A DNA stretch of 64,000 nucleotides from Thozetella sp. PMI_491 (Eukaryota > Ascomycota > Sordariomycetes > Chaetosphaeriales > Chaetosphaeriaceae), in assembly GCA_021432635.1 (NCBI GenBank), contig MU270037.1, positions 202,122-266,121 on the forward strand, in the 5' to 3' direction. Of the stretch, positions 44,431 to 56,481 are shown one piece after another. Each line of letters opens with the position of its first letter. The stretch's first letter is position 1. The notes beneath the pieces were generated by a model, which saw only the letters and a list, made by a program, of their open reading frames with translations, did no database searches and had not been told where the DNA came from. The translations under genes were made by a program, and so were the position numbers.

Positions 44431-46023
44431 CGTTCGTTAGAAATAGCACATGTACCAATGTCGCTAGCCCTCCTGTCTCTCCATAAAACCAGTATTTCGG
44501 TAGGCGGCTTCTAAATCTAGCAAAGTTTGAAATACTATAGAATCAGTTTCAGATTCTCTCACCAAGCATACTCTTGTGTGGGCTATGAAGCGCCTCAAAG
44601 ACACCGTGATATCCAATCTAACCTGTACCATGGATCACAATAATAAAATGCTTTTAAACAAAGCAACTCATTTTGTCATGCACTCTCCTGAGGAGACGTA
44701 TTACACAACTTTTAATCTTATTCAGAGCCACCATATATTTGTGTGGCCGACGATACCGAACTTATCAGTTCTAAGGACGGCACGGAGAGTAAGGACAATA
44801 GAGCTTTGTCGGATTTAGCCATAGGTGAAGCCTAACAATTAAACACTTCTAATGAAAGATTTGCTGTTCGATCTCTGCTGCTCCTATAGATAATATGTTG
44901 AAGCGGCTAATACTGACCATTCTTTTAGGCTCCCATTCAAGTTTCACCAGATGAATTTTGCCTTATGGACTTCTGGTTCAAAAGCACCTCTAGGGATTCC
45001 ATATGATTCGGATTCGAAGCTGTCCAGGCCACAAAGCCGTAGCGTGCGCCTAAAAACTCGTTGCGATGCTATCGGTGCGAAATAGGCACATGTTTAATCC
45101 CGCTAGTCTGAACAAAAAGTCCCGCAGTCGTCCGAGGAGTCAAGGAGGGAAGGAGAGGATATCGGGTTGACTCATGTGACATTCTAAAAGTCTCACAACG
45201 ACCTTAGCCAAACCTCACAATACCATTGCGCTCCGGGATGAGCTGGTGCTATCGTCTTTGAGCTTGAATGTGCGATTAATGTGAGCTTAACTAGGTAATA
45301 TTTTTGATTTACAGGTAGAAAAGTTATTCACGTCAGATGTGTTAGATAAAAGCCCAAGCACACAATGCATAGCATAGCACAATCACAGTGAGGAAATTCG
45401 GAATAGTAAAATAATCTTTATAGTGTATAAAAGCCTAAATATTATTCAAGCCAAAGTAGTCTAAAGTAATCATGGGATCAAGGGGAGGGCATATGTAGAT
45501 TCCAGCGGCGTGGATATGGGGCCACGACGGAACCCCGATGGCCAGCCATAAATTGGCCAAAGTCAGGCTAAATTTCGCTAAATTTTACGGGCCCATCAGC
45601 GAGTCAGCCACGACAGGCCGCTGTGAATACCTGAAAGTGGTGACAAAGAAAAGAACTTTGTTTAGAGTGGATCATAATTTTTGTACTCTAATTCAGAGAC
45701 AAAGAGAATATCCTGCCCCCAGAAAAGTTTTGTCAACATGTTCAGGTAACCTTGCGTTCGACAGAACCCTACCCCACAACAAAAATTAGACTTATAAACC
45801 TGAGTCGCTCCCCCGGCCTTTGCTCGTCTCAGCACAGGGATGGGATGGCCAGGCGCAGCATCGAGGCAACAAAGGTAGACCAACATGTTTAGGTCTATAC
45901 ATTGAATTCCTTCACACCTGGTTACATTTAAATTTATTTTCTGTCAGCATCTTGCCCGGTCTAATTCACCGTTCTTTGAAATCATTGCGCTCCCATCTCG
46001 CTCATACCAATCAGTTCACTACA
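44431..46023. other. Intergenic, AT-rich, weak repeat match
   Basis: No gene supported. The 15-mer CAGCGAGTCAGCCAC at about 45597-45611, with CGCTAAATT just before it, recurs at about 12092-12106 with the same flank, suggesting ends of a shared small element. Confidence 0.45.
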
Positions 46024-47449
46024 ATGTTTGGCTATCATCAGCAGCCCAAACGTTTCAAGAAAAGTGCACGAGTTGCCGCCATCTTTACTTTCCTGCTAGT
46101 ATTTGGGCTCTTCTTCCAGCCTCTCCCTATCCGCGGCCTCTCCTCAGCTTCGTGGACCACATTCAGAACCCCAGAGCCAAAGCAAACGTTGAATTTGATA
46201 GGTAACACCTTAATAGACGATATAAGAAACACCACCCTTGGCGTAGGTACTTTTCACTATTCATACAATTTATATTCCCTACATATGCTGCTATCCTCCA
46301 CTCGGCACTATGCTCACAGTTTCTTCTCACGGAATGGCAGTTTGAAAAGATTTTCGTCATCAGTTTGCCGAGTCGTACCGATCGCCGCGATGCGATCTTA
46401 TTATCTGCAGCACTTAGCAACATCGAGATAGAGTTCATTGATGCTGTCCAGGGGAACGAGGTGCCCGATAAATCCATGATTAAAACGTGGGATTACCCTC
46501 GACTTCAGGATGGGGAAATCGGATGCTGGCGTTCCCATGTAAACGCTATGCATGAGTAAGAGTGATCTAATATTAGCATACAACATAATGATATCTAACA
46601 CAAAATAGGATTGTCCGTCGAAATATATCCTCAGCTTTAATTATAGAAGACGACGCCGACTGGGATATTAGGTTAAAAGATCAGCTTACCGGCTTTGCTT
46701 TATCAGTGCACGCCCTGATTCAGCCATTATTGAAACCAGATCCAACTTTATATGCGGATCCTACATACCCAAAGCCAACTAACGACTCACCGGGGAAAGT
46801 TCCTGATATTCTCTTTGAGGACCTTCCTATTACGGTACCGCCAATATTTTCGCCCTACGGCGATAACTGGGACGTACTCTGGATCGGCCATAGCGCAATG
46901 CTTTTCCCGTCAGAATCAAGCACAATAATCCCCAAAGGCCGCGTGATTCGCAAAAATGACGATACAGTCGCTGGAAAGGAGCAACTTAGGTCTCTGAAAG
47001 AACCATTCGAGTTCAAGGAGATCTATCCGGACCATACGCGAGCAGTTCACCACCCTCAGGGAGTTTGGGGCACTGTGGGGTACGGAGTAAGCCAACAGGG
47101 CGCTAGGACTATCTTAAGCGAAGTCGGTTTAAGAGATGTCTATAAACCTATTGATTGGCTTTTGAGCTATTATTGCGAGGGTACCGAGGGCCACGCCCCT
47201 CACAATTGCTTAACAACCCAGCCTCCTCTATTTATTAACCATCGGGCAGTAGGGCACGGTAGCTCGTCGAGTGATATTCGAAATGATAACATCAAGTATC
47301 GCCTAGAGGGCGAGTCGGATATGATAAGATGGAGTGTGAGGATGAACCAAGATAATTTGTTGCAAGGCAGAGACTTAAGAGATTTGCACCCGGATCCGAT
47401 CAAAAATGAGTTTTCTGCGGAGTCTCTCGTAGTCAACATTAAATCGTGA
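46024..47449 (+). CDS. GT25-like glycosyltransferase
   Basis: Three exons, 46024-46242, 46341-46555 and 46609-47449, give 424 aa. A type II anchor lies at residues 16-33 after a basic start. Intron 1 (98 bp, GTAGGT...GGCAG) joins NTTLG to FEKIFVISLPSRTDRRDAI, the opening of the LPS-type glycosyltransferase 25 fold. GEIGCWRSHVNAMHE and LIIEDDADW carry the conserved SH and the E158-D-D-A-D162 metal motif. Eukaryotic members add Gal or Glc in the secretory pathway, for example on hydroxylysine; fungal acceptors are unknown. An upstream open frame back to 45820 has no signal value, so the ATG at 46024 was chosen. Confidence 0.9.
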
Positions 47450-49725
47450 ACGGCTTGGTCGAATTTACAGAGAGAAAGCCCTGGTGGCCAACTCTGAATA
47501 TCAGATATAGGTTTTAGTTATCTCTGGTAAAAGTGTTGAACAAGAAATATATCTAGGTCAAGATTTTAGAATATACAGATTTACACAGTTTGTTTCTTTT
47601 ATTGCTTTACGAGATCTCGTACGCTTACCAAACACATATAAAATATTTTCTACGAATTTTTGTATCTTGATTTAATACTACTCCTAACTGTTAGAATTTA
47701 GTGGGTCTTGGTGGAAAAGTAGACCTGGTCCGATGCCTTTTCGACCTGATTGTATCTGTAACCACCAGCAGAGCTCTGGATAGTGTAGTGCCTTGTATGC
47801 GGAATGCTGGGCGGTGGGTTGCCCTGTTAATAATCAATAGCAATAATTGAGTGGGGCTTTCCCTGGTATGAACTTCTCTTCTTTTACTCTGTTGAATAAA
47901 TATAGGACGGCACTCAGTGTAACTATACACGGTGAAAATACTTTCATATTGACCTGCGAAATGTATCGCTGAGATTTTGTATGGTGTCTCACTGCAGATT
48001 ACGCCTCCCCCGCCCCCCGCCAAGGATTACGTTGTCGATGCCTTGCCGATTGGGGATAACACACGCTTGTTCCTAACAAATCGTGCATACCACAGCGTGG
48101 ACTTATACATGGTTTTTGGCGCCTCAAATGAAATTGTGGAATCACTGTGACGACAGACCAAGGCGCTTCGACACAGCATATTTAAAGCACTACGCTCGCC
48201 TTGATCAAGGACTTGGTCGATAGTCGTTCAGGAGGGGGTGGCATCACTGTGACTCAAAAACAGAGACGCTCGCTTTTGTCGGGATGAGATAATGAACCGC
48301 GAGTGAACTTCACCTACATATCTGCATATGCCTCAACATGCTCTATAGGCACGATGGGCGGGATGCCAGCAGCAATGGTCTCACCGGCCTCCAATCAAAC
48401 TCGACTTTGGCAGTATAGATAGCCGAGAGCACCGAGGACAGATCCTAAAGAGAAAAAAGATATCAATTTTCTGAAGAATTACGAGTATAAGACGTTGGAG
48501 TGCTGAAATTATATAAATTCAGTTGAGTTGGGAATACCCGAAGGGGAAACCTGGTTGTAGGGTACATATACCATCATTGAGATGCTACGGGACAACTCCC
48601 GAAGCAGGACACGCCAATCCGGAGCGAAGATGCCCACGAGGCTCAACGATTTATGAAGACTAAGTTTTAAATACATGTATATCTCCCTATATGAAGGTCT
48701 AAGGTATCCAGGAGTTCGCCCCAAGCGGAACTAGCCAAGTATACTATAGTCTCTAACAGCAACACTACACTTTCGCTAAAGGAGGGGGTCGAGCAATGCC
48801 CACACAACACGTTTGCTAGGACTGGCAGTCCAGATTTCAGATGAGTGCTTGGCCTTCGCATGTATCCAGTTTAGCCTCTACGATCTAAGCGGGAAGTGTG
48901 TGGTAGTTGGAGACAGAAGGAGGTGTGTGGATTCGCCCTGGTCGGTTCCGCTTGGTCGCGACAAGTCAGACTCAGAAGAAGCTTAGAGGAAGCCCCACCA
49001 AAGGTGAGACAATGAAAATGTGAAGGGGCAAAGGACATCCTAGCCTTATTTCTTCTTGAAGGGCAAAGTCCCCGGCGGTGTACGTTCATGACTCGTAAAT
49101 GCCCACGAAGTGCGGAACAACGGAATGGTCAACTAAAATAACCTCGGACGAGTGGCAGTCCTCTTCGGCATCACTGTGAGGATAGCTATCTATAGTCGCC
49201 CCGTCGACAACACCACGGCTAGACGCAAATTTGCAGATTTCTTTGGGACCTCGCCTAATTACCACTCAGACCAAAAATCGAACGAGATATATTTACCGAC
49301 TGCACGTTGCTCTCGGAAGAGCTGTGCACTCCTCGGAGACACAGTATGCGACTAGCTAATTCATTTTGTGACGCGGCGAATAAAACTTTTCAGGTAGCAA
49401 GGCTAAGCTGATATTCAAGATGGGCAGGGTGTTCACGAGCCTACGCCCCTAGCAGAGTATTCAAACGCCAGAAAACAAATACAGAGACTTGACCCAGATG
49501 ATCAATAAATTATCATAAATTCATAAACGGACCTTCAAAAGCTAGGTATTTTATCTCGATATAAAATATCAAGTATGCCAACATCTATTGGATCTCCTTG
49601 ACTGTTGTTCGAGTAAATAGTAACCCACAACTTGCTCCAGGTGCTAGGTTTGTGTGACCGATCATACGTTTTGGCTCTACTTGACCCCTTGACTAACTAT
49701 ATTGAGCGATATCACTCTCGCTTAA
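47450..49725. other. Long intergenic interval, no gene seen
   Basis: Many short frames on both strands, none protein-like. A C/G-rich patch lies near 48006-48021. No repeat family from elsewhere in the window was matched here. Confidence 0.5.
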
Positions 49726-50734
49726 TTATATATAGTCCCTGTGAAGACTTATGTGAGGCCTGGGAGGCGGTGCTGTTAGCATAGATGGCACTCCAATGTC
49801 TTGGAATGAAAGCCGATCGTTGTCCCGTCTCCATCGATTCGGCCATATCTTGGACCAGCTAGGCGTAAGAAAGCCCCCTCCCGTATCCTTTGTGCTCGCT
49901 TTCCACCGGGTTTGAGCGAAGGCGCCCTGAGACTTCATTTTCTCAGAAGAAATACTACCATTTCGAAGACGGGGTATCGCAGGTGAGCGCCTAGCTCGTG
50001 TTCGGTGGTTATTCCAGACAATAGTACCTAATGCAATCAATCCAACGATACCCATAATAATTCCCACAATAGACAACACATTGCCGGATGGGTTGCATGT
50101 ATTGGCAACGGCGGTTGACTGTTGATCCAGTGGCTCAGGATTTAGGTATATTAGCTAAAATCTTCTCTTATTGAAGCAGAATGCGACGTTCACACACCTG
50201 ATTTGAAGATTCAGAGCTGCCCTGCGCCGGTAGCGCCGTGACTGCAACAGCCGCTGTGCCACTTTCAGGAGATGAATTGCTAATAGTCACAGTATCCACC
50301 CCAGATGTTCCTGCTGTCGCCATCAAAGCTTGAGTAAGAGTTGCTGTAAGAGTGGCCATCATAGTTATCGTCACCGTTTCCGAATCTATGATGGTTGTAG
50401 TTGGCAGCTGCATTGGAGCTGGGCAGGCTGCGATGGCCTCGGCAGAGGCGTTGGCTCTTGCACTCGAAATGGCGTTGACAGATTTGGAACTTGCTTCCTT
50501 GGCCTTCGCGTCGGCTGTAGAACGTACGCTAGCAATAGCGCTGTCGACAGACCTTTGAAGCGTCACTATACTTTGCTGAAGTTGTTGAATTTCGTCCTGG
50601 TTTGCGTCTCGTCGCGCAAGCCGAGCACCGAAGAACTGAGGAAACCGCATGACGTGACGTCGTTCATTATGTTCAAACTCGATATCTTCACTACCGCCAT
50701 TGTACGTTTTCGTGTCAATTTTTGGCGCTTCCAT
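49726..50734 (-). CDS. Single-pass membrane protein with Ser/Ala coiled stalk
   Basis: Exons 50734-50198 and 50133-49726 give 314 aa; the intron (GTGTGT...GCTAAT...CTGAG, 64 bp) joins SSNQ to PLDQQSTAVANTC. A heptad-rich segment (QDEIQQLQQSIVTLQRSVDSAIASVR) is followed by a Ser/Ala/Thr stretch, one transmembrane helix (VLSIVGIIMGIVGLIALGTIV) and a basic cytosolic tail of about 95 residues. This layout is common among fungal plasma-membrane sensors and adhesin-like proteins of unknown role. There is no classic signal peptide. A second start at MRFPQFFGARLARRD (50653) would put a typical short N-terminus directly before the coiled coil and may be the true one. Confidence 0.7.
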
Positions 50735-51543
50735 AGTGGAATAATGGCTAGAGGTGGACAAGCTCTTGGGGCTCTCTCGTCCGGGGCACGTTAGGGCCTT
50801 GATGGCAGCCAAGTAGCTATCAAAACTAGTGGTATTTAGTGAATATATCTGCTTTTAAATCTCTGCAGCAACGTTGTGAAATACCAAGAATGAAGAGTCA
50901 CGCCTGTACTGTTTTAGTTGGCGTGGTACATGACGGGCTGGCCATACTGCAGTCATACGTCTCTGTCAGCATTATGCGAGAGGACACTCCATTTATAACC
51001 ACCACCAGCCCTAGGCCGTTGGATCGACCTATATGTATCATCTTTTGTTGGTGGAACCGGAAAAGTCTCTCACTGAAATGCCATTTGGGGATTGTAGAAG
51101 GCGCCGAGACTGTGGGCATTAAACGGATTTCCTCCCCACGGTTTCATCTGTAGTCTACCCTATCTGAAACGTTAGCATCTGCCATCTTGGTCCGGAAGCC
51201 TTGCCTGATAAGTCTACTTCCAAAATTGATTTGGTTTATGAACCAAGGGTCACCCTTGCATATATTTACCACGCGTTGCCGAAATGGAATTGATGTCCAT
51301 GGAGGCACACCTCCGGGCCTCTGTTCCTTGCTAATACATTGAACTAACTGTGACAGAACAGACGTGCATTTAGTCCTCGGTGAAAATTCTTTTCTCATAA
51401 GGATCTGGTTATGAGATTTCTCAGTAAGTTGTATATTATTGCAGAAGCTCAAAGAAGTTCTGCATAGTTCGAGGCGATTCGGCAATCTGCCTCTATGTAC
51501 TTCCCAACGTATAGCACGGCAACAAAGAGGGTCTTTGAGGAAT

Positions 51544-51544
<1 letters not shown>

Positions 51545-51574
<30 letters not shown>

Positions 51575-51580
51575 AAGAGA
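51545..51580 (+). repeat. GA microsatellite with two interruptions
   Basis: GAGA repeats broken twice by an extra AA; it gives spurious Arg/Glu frames. Confidence 0.9.
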
Positions 51581-53080
51581 TTTTTGCTGTGCTCGTTATT
51601 AAATCGTATTATTTGCTATGTGCTACTCGTCTCTCGGTCTCCTGTCATGGGACCGCGACGAAGTCTGGCCCGGATCGACCAGGTCGAAAGTAATCATCTT
51701 ACCGCCTCTCCGCCCATACACAGGTAACCAAGACTGACAGGTTTATAGCACATACTGGAGCTACAGCTAGGAGTGGTCTTCTCCATTTTGCTTTGGTGCA
51801 GTTTGGGGATGGGAGTAACCATCCGGACAGGGAAGGGAATGCTGCAAAGGGGACGTTGCGCCTGGCCCTACCGAGGCCAAATATATCGACAGGTCAGAAT
51901 TGCATTTGCATGCAACGCGGCAACACCGTCCTATATAGCTAGTAGATTCGGAATGCGGCGGCTGCTAGAAGAGCCGCTATTTGGTACATGTATGTCTGTG
52001 CCAGCGTGCCTAGTGTCTCCCAGCTACCGAAGGTATGACCAAAATCGAGGAGAACTTCTGGTGTCGATGATAGTAACCTCTACTCGATCTCCTTTACCTT
52101 GAGCATCTCAGCTTTTGAAACTGGCCGCGGGGAGGATTTAAGTACACCAGAGGCTGGACAGTGATCAAAGAGGATTAGTAATAGTGTCGGGCGTAACCCT
52201 GCCGCGTGATCGACTTCCTGGAGACTGTTAGGTACAAAGTTGATAGCAGGGACATCACGCCTCATGAAGCAAGAAGCAATATTAAAAAGTTCTGGGCAAA
52301 CAGTGATGGGAAGAGGAGCCCGGGTAAGCGAGTGCGCGTTCCCGGCGCATATGTATCATTGAATCCACTGAGAATTTAAATCTGCATGTAAAGCTGTGTC
52401 GCCTCCTTTTGTGTCAGTTGACCAATGTTCAATGTCCTATCCCAGGATAGAGCTCGCTAGGTTATGCTGTGCAGTGGTTGCGCGCCGCCCACGGCTACTA
52501 TGGAGATGTGTTGTTGGGCAATGCTACTTAGCACGTTCGCAAAGCACATAGCATGGTATGGGCTGCAAACATGCATTTCTTCTTGTATCCGGGGCATTTG
52601 TCGCACGCTCTCTCCTTGCTAGGCTTGTTCCTTGATGCGCTAGGTCGACCTGTACCAAGCAGCGCTTCTGTTGACGCTATCACCAACTGATTTTAAGATT
52701 CAGATCAAGCGAGATTCTCCGTTTTAAAAGTCCCTGGAGAATAGTCAACTTGTCAAGTGCCTACATCTTGCCCTCGGTGATCTGCAACCAGATAACTCAC
52801 CTCGGTAATGTCTAAGAGGTGGGGAACACTGAGGTAGCTGCGGGGCGAACATGCGCATGGAACCTTCAAACTCAGAAGGAACCACTTGCCACAGTCAAGG
52901 CGGCCACAACGCCGGTATATTCGTCCTCCCAGCGGACATGTCCAATCAACTCGTAATGCGTTCATTTCTAGTGCAACCCACGCGTCTATCACTGTCAAAT
53001 CTCAATCATATATGCTCTACTATGAATCTGAGCGCGTTTCGGCTCTGACTGGCGCGATTCTATCGCCTGTGAAAGCTGCC

Positions 53081-53083
<3 letters not shown>

Positions 53084-53111
<28 letters not shown>
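53084..53111. repeat. AT microsatellite, (AT)14
   Basis: Twenty-eight bases of perfect AT dinucleotides. It reads as Tyr-Ile repeats in an open frame, which is an artefact. Confidence 0.9.
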
Positions 53112-54981
53112 GACTCTAGAAGACATTGAAGAGAAGGTTGTATCCAATGCAACCCCACTAAGGTGATTTCGACAGAGAACAACTGCAATGACTCAATTGC
53201 GTCTCTGGAGGAAATCCGAAGCATCCAGAGACCGGCACGCACAAATAGTATCAAGATACACCGAGAGGGTGCTCTTGTATGCGATGTAGTCGTTGCTGAG
53301 GCGGGTGCCTTCACAGAGTTCTGCCAGGAATTCGACACAGACCACATGCTTTTCAAGAGGGCTAGGCGGTCCATTGGGAAGCATCTTAGTAAGAAGTAGA
53401 GACGTAATCTTGCGGATGAGATAGGCATGACAGAGCATTGGTGGAAGAGTGCACCGGAGTGAAATTCCGGCCGCTATGGCTCACATAGCCTTCCAAAAGA
53501 CGTTGTCGAGTCAATTTAGCTGGAAGGGCTTCCTGTTGGCTCCGTCGCATCACAATTCTACTCGAGGTACAGAGCTTTGGCTGAATTATGGGGGAAGTTT
53601 GCGGGGCTGAGGCAGACTAACAATGCATTTCTATATCTGAGAGATGCACAGCTGCCGCTTCCACAGCTCGTCATGAGGACTTCGGATCGTGGCTTCATAA
53701 TAATTAAACAGCCTCTAGCCATCCATTTCCGTAAGCACTATCTCGAGCATTGTAAGAGAAAATGTACCCGGGATATTTTATAGAAATATTCGGGGAAGCA
53801 ATCTAGAGACTTGAAAGTTGTTCTTAGCCCTCGCTGCTAGAAAGGTTAATAATTGGGGACGTGACGAAGCCGCGGTTATAAGCAAAGGTACTAGATGATA
53901 ATACCTAGTTCGCATCATCACCGGGCTTGCTCGGGAAATATATATTATTGCAAGATGATGTTCCCAGGGAGCCGTAACATTATTGCTGTTGGTTCAATAC
54001 TGGGATCCCATTCATGGGGTAAAACAAAGGGCTAAAACTGGTTCATACTGTTGGTCTGGTCTGGTCTTGTGTGTATGGTGGAAAGCAGTCTAGGAGCTCC
54101 AGAGAGCTCTTAAATAGCTTCCATCTTGATCACGTGGTTGCTCCCCACGTGGCTCCCATGGAGCTTCCAGCTCCATATCCACAGCGAGCGAGCGCTGCGA
54201 ATCTACTGTTCCAACAATTACACTATTTTCCCTACAGCTGAGCCAGTATCTTCTATCCAGGCCGCTCCGCTCTGAGTGGCTTTCGATGGTCGGATAACAA
54301 CTCTGTGGAGACGACAGTGCCATGCAATACATCAATATCCGCGCGATAATTGTTCTGTAGACAGTTTTATCTTTTTGGGGGTGGTCTTCAATCTGTTTTA
54401 TTTTATTTTTTCCTGTTTTGCTTTACTTCCTATAAATCACCCAAAAGGGGGTCTTAACTACTCACTAGATAGGGCTTCATCAGCCGCGATCAAGAGTACC
54501 AAGTTAGAGCCTCATTTTCATGCGCAATTGATCTGCAAGTAATATATTCCGTTTTCTTTGATACACAAAACTTGCTATTACTAAATTGTCATTCTAACAT
54601 GTCTATAAAGGTTGTGACTACAAGCTTGCTTCTTCGTACCTCTTCTTCCTCTTTTTCGTCTGCTAAATGATACCTGTCTGCCCCCCCGGGAATGTGTTTT
54701 TCAGCAATTTGAAGGCAATCGGGGGTGAACTGATGACACTTGCATTGGCCGACTGCAGTCTTTCCCAAATATGTAACGAATCATAATGTGAAACTTTCTA
54801 GTGAAATTGAGTCTATTTCTTGCCTATCCTAATAAGACACAATTAATTGAATTGCGTCTTGGCTTAATTAATACTCAGCACACCACTTCATCATCTTTGT
54901 TATCGATATGAGTAATCTCCGAGTTCCGCGACACAATCCCTCGATACCCAAGGCGTAGTTGTAAATCATCTATTGAAGCTG

Positions 54982-56481
54982 TCACTCGTCCCACGCTAGC
55001 TTCGTTAGTTTTCGAGCAAAACGTACGCAATTCATATCCACGACTCGGTTTGTGAAGTCTGCGACCCACAAGGCAAGAATTGCCGTGATAATCCAACCCC
55101 AGATAAAACAGCCGAAATAGGACATTTTCGCTTGCAGTCTAAGCGTTTCGGCTGCGTGAATGTCTCCGGACGATACAAGTTTGGCTGCTTGAGATTCTGC
55201 CGCTTGCCAGGCCTCCTGCGCCGGATTGGCGAAGCGAACCAAAACCGAGTGAATTAAAATGTTGTGCCATGCATAGAGCGAATAGGAGATTTCACCTAGG
55301 TATTGCGCTGCATTGGTGTGAAATATGCGTCTGAGCGGGCTTGGTGGGATCTCATCTTCGTCACCGCCGGACGCTGGCGAAACCACCAGGCCTAGCATAA
55401 AGATTGTAGCCCCCAAAGCTAGCCAGTACAGCTGCGGCCCCCCCGGGGCCGTCCAGTAGACTTCTGGAGTCACTGTTGAGATAGTTCGGAACCCATGGGC
55501 CTTCCATCCATCCACATCTGGATACGAGAGGAGGAAAAGGCCGCCAAGTACGAGAGCTACGGCAAGACAGTGCCGGTAAGTGGGAGGTAATGCCTTTTGT
55601 AACTCTTTTGTCTGCAATATAAGTGAAAGTTCGGCGAAAAGCAAGCCAATACAGAAGAGCGCCTGAAGGCAATCGCCGCTCGGGAGCATAGCCTGCCAGT
55701 ACGCTGCCCCAGCCACGGTCATGACCCGAATCCATCTCTTCGTATGTGTGAGAACAAGTAGTAGCGTAAAAACCGCAAGAGAGCCTTTGAGTTCAATAGG
55801 AATTGTCCACAATTGTGGGTTGTACCAATTCTGAAACACTATCCGGCCCGAAATATTCTGGAAAGGGTTGATCATGGCCAGGCACGCTGTCGCCCAATTG
55901 CCGAGTTGGGAGTAGAAACTGGACGCGACGTGGCCGAGGGTCTGCGGCCACGGCCCGCGGTCCTCGATAAATATGGCGGGAAAACATTGGTTGATCAATG
56001 CAGTAAAGCCGGTCGATACCACCAAGGGGAGAAACAATCGGAACGGACGTCGAAAAAGTGATGCCGCTAACGTCTTGTGAATCTCCTCACGGTGGCCTTT
56101 GTAGAGGTGGCTGAGAGTCTTGATGCTCAACACATAGCCAGATATAACAAAAAAGATGCAGACGCTTCCTGTGCCCGCGTAGAGTAGTCGGATGAAGGGC
56201 AACTGAAAGACTGAGCTGTTATGGCCAGGCACTCCGCATCCAAATATTATCTCCGGAAACCAGATGTTGGAAGAGTGGCAGATGAAGACAATGAAGGCGG
56301 CGACACCTCGGAGGCCGTCGAGATACGCGGTGGAAGACAGGCGTCTAGCAGGCCCTGCCGTCGAGTATGAGTTATGGAGTATGCGGCGGCAAGGAATTAT
56401 GACGAATTTCGGTAGGATGAATGTAATTGAATGTTTAAGCCGTCGCATCAACGTGTCCCTGGACTTGCACACAGCTTCCAT
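54982..56481 (-). CDS. Acyltransferase-3 family integral membrane protein
   Basis: Single exon, 499 aa from ATG 56481; the frame continues upstream to a stop without another ATG, so an undetected first exon is possible. AYLDGLRGVAAFIVFICHSSN is the family signature, with the DGLRG motif and catalytic-site His of OafA/NodX-type O-acyltransferases. It is followed by FVISGYVLS and 9-11 hydrophobic segments, then GEISYSLYAWHNILIH near the C-terminus. The family moves acetyl or other acyl groups from the cytosol to sugars, lipids or small metabolites. Given nearby glycosyltransferases and mucin-like proteins, acylation of a surface glycan is a reasonable but unproven idea. Confidence 0.88.
   Translation of the reverse strand: MEAVCKSRDTLMRRLKHSITFILPKFVIIPCRRILHNSYSTAGPARRLSSTAYLDGLRGVAAFIVFICHSSNIWFPEIIFGCGVPGHNSSVFQLPFIRLLYAGTGSVCIFFVISGYVLSIKTLSHLYKGHREEIHKTLAASLFRRPFRLFLPLVVSTGFTALINQCFPAIFIEDRGPWPQTLGHVASSFYSQLGNWATACLAMINPFQNISGRIVFQNWYNPQLWTIPIELKGSLAVFTLLLVLTHTKRWIRVMTVAGAAYWQAMLPSGDCLQALFCIGLLFAELSLILQTKELQKALPPTYRHCLAVALVLGGLFLLSYPDVDGWKAHGFRTISTVTPEVYWTAPGGPQLYWLALGATIFMLGLVVSPASGGDEDEIPPSPLRRIFHTNAAQYLGEISYSLYAWHNILIHSVLVRFANPAQEAWQAAESQAAKLVSSGDIHAAETLRLQAKMSYFGCFIWGWIITAILALWVADFTNRVVDMNCVRFARKLTKLAWDE

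Larger units (their letters stand above)
50735..54981. other. Long intergenic interval with microsatellites
   Basis: No convincing gene in 4.2 kb. A GA-rich tract lies at 51545-51580 and an AT tract at 53084-53111. Two short plus-strand frames at 53163-53399 and 53577-53783 have reasonable composition but match nothing I know and lack splice partners. Confidence 0.5.

Noticed and set aside
53060-53428. Minus-strand frame ending in Tyr-Ile repeats
   Set aside because: The end is the AT microsatellite; the rest shows no family.
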